Assembly (NCBI GenBank): GCA_031550405.1
Contig: JAVBOP010000085.1
Location: 1 to 5,888, forward strand
Direction: 5' to 3'
Source of the DNA: JAVBOP01 sp031550405
Lineage (GTDB): Bacteria > Bacteroidota > Ignavibacteria > Kapaibacteriales > UBA2268
DNA: 5,888 nucleotides
The first letter of the stretch is position 1, and each line of letters opens with the position of its first letter. Positions 5,752-5,888 of this stretch are shown piece after piece. The notes under the pieces are model-generated. The model was not told the DNA's origin, made no database searches, and saw nothing but the letters and a program-made list of their open reading frames with translations. The position numbers and the translations under genes are program-made.

Positions 5752-5888
5752 TTACTTCACTACCACAAAGCCAGCGGTGTAGTCTTTTGTCGGAGTATGC
5801 ATGATGATTGTGTAAGCGCCTTCGCTGTATTGACTTATGTCGATTTCGCATTCATACAGGCGCTCATCAGATAAATTTACTTGCCAAG
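5752..5888 (-). CDS. C-terminal end of a T9SS (Por) sorting-domain protein, 5' end outside window
   Basis: Reading leftward from the right edge, the frame gives 44 full codons plus a partial one and stops with TAA at 5752-5754. Its last part reads YECEIDISQYSEGAYTI, then HTPTKDY and finally AGFVVVK. This is the pattern of the type A T9SS C-terminal domain: an IDLS..xxGxY core strand, a beta-hairpin turn, and a short hydrophobic strand ending in a basic residue. In Bacteroidota and relatives this beta-sandwich tail directs proteins with a Sec signal peptide through the type IX translocon to the cell surface or medium and is then usually removed. The cargo (protease, adhesin, hydrolase and so on) lies outside the window. 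The call rests on pattern recognition in about 40 residues, but the match is good, and the opposite-strand frame over the same bases looks like a shadow. Confidence 0.7.
   Translation of the reverse strand, partial: WQVNLSDERLYECEIDISQYSEGAYTIIMHTPTKDYTAGFVVVK

Noticed and set aside
5641..5874. Plus-strand open frame reading GANDVQDLKCALQKYNPEELLHYH and onward
   Set aside because: Its second half is antisense to the T9SS sorting domain, it has no ATG or ribosome site at a sensible place, and the minus-strand reading has clear family features. The part before 5752 looks somewhat protein-like but is too short to call.

Overview
The window fits a moderately AT-rich bacterium of the Bacteroidota/Chlorobiota (FCB) supergroup. 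The best clue is the reading frame entering from the right edge on the minus strand. Its last residues look like a Por-type (type IX secretion, T9SS) C-terminal sorting domain, which is known essentially only from that supergroup. Weak or absent Shine-Dalgarno sequences at two of the genes agree with this. I would not go below phylum; an Ignavibacteria/Kapaibacteria-like lineage is only a guess.

Layout, left to right. (1) 1-189 (+): 3' end of an IS630-family transposase, cut by the window edge. (2) 190-368: AT-rich junction with two hairpins and a 45-codon minus-strand frame that overlaps the ftsA stop. (3) 369-1694 (-): complete ftsA with both ATP-binding motifs and a C-terminal membrane-targeting helix. 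(4) 1695-1924: a likely ftsA promoter with three ATGTATA repeats, then a strong intrinsic terminator for the next gene. (5) 1925-3205 (-): a complete radical SAM enzyme of unassigned function with a second, C-terminal cysteine cluster. (6) 3206-3479: divergent control region with two back-to-back sigma70-like promoters, both placed so that transcripts would begin at or within a few bases of the ATG, plus a cluster of GGTAT/ATACC half-sites. (7) 3480-5567 (+): complete polyphosphate kinase ppk1. (8) 5568-5751: convergent spacer without a clear gene. (9) 5752-5888 (-): C-terminal end of the T9SS-type secreted protein.

The genes do not form one pathway. ftsA (divisome), the radical SAM enzyme and ppk1 (phosphate/energy storage) appear to be separate transcription units. 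ftsA is notable for having neither ftsQ upstream nor ftsZ immediately downstream; an insertion sequence lies where the next cell-division gene might be expected. I see no convincing new multi-gene system. The points most worth following are the orphan ftsA/IS junction with its small overlapping frame, the near-leaderless divergent promoters with the half-site array, and the unassigned radical SAM family.
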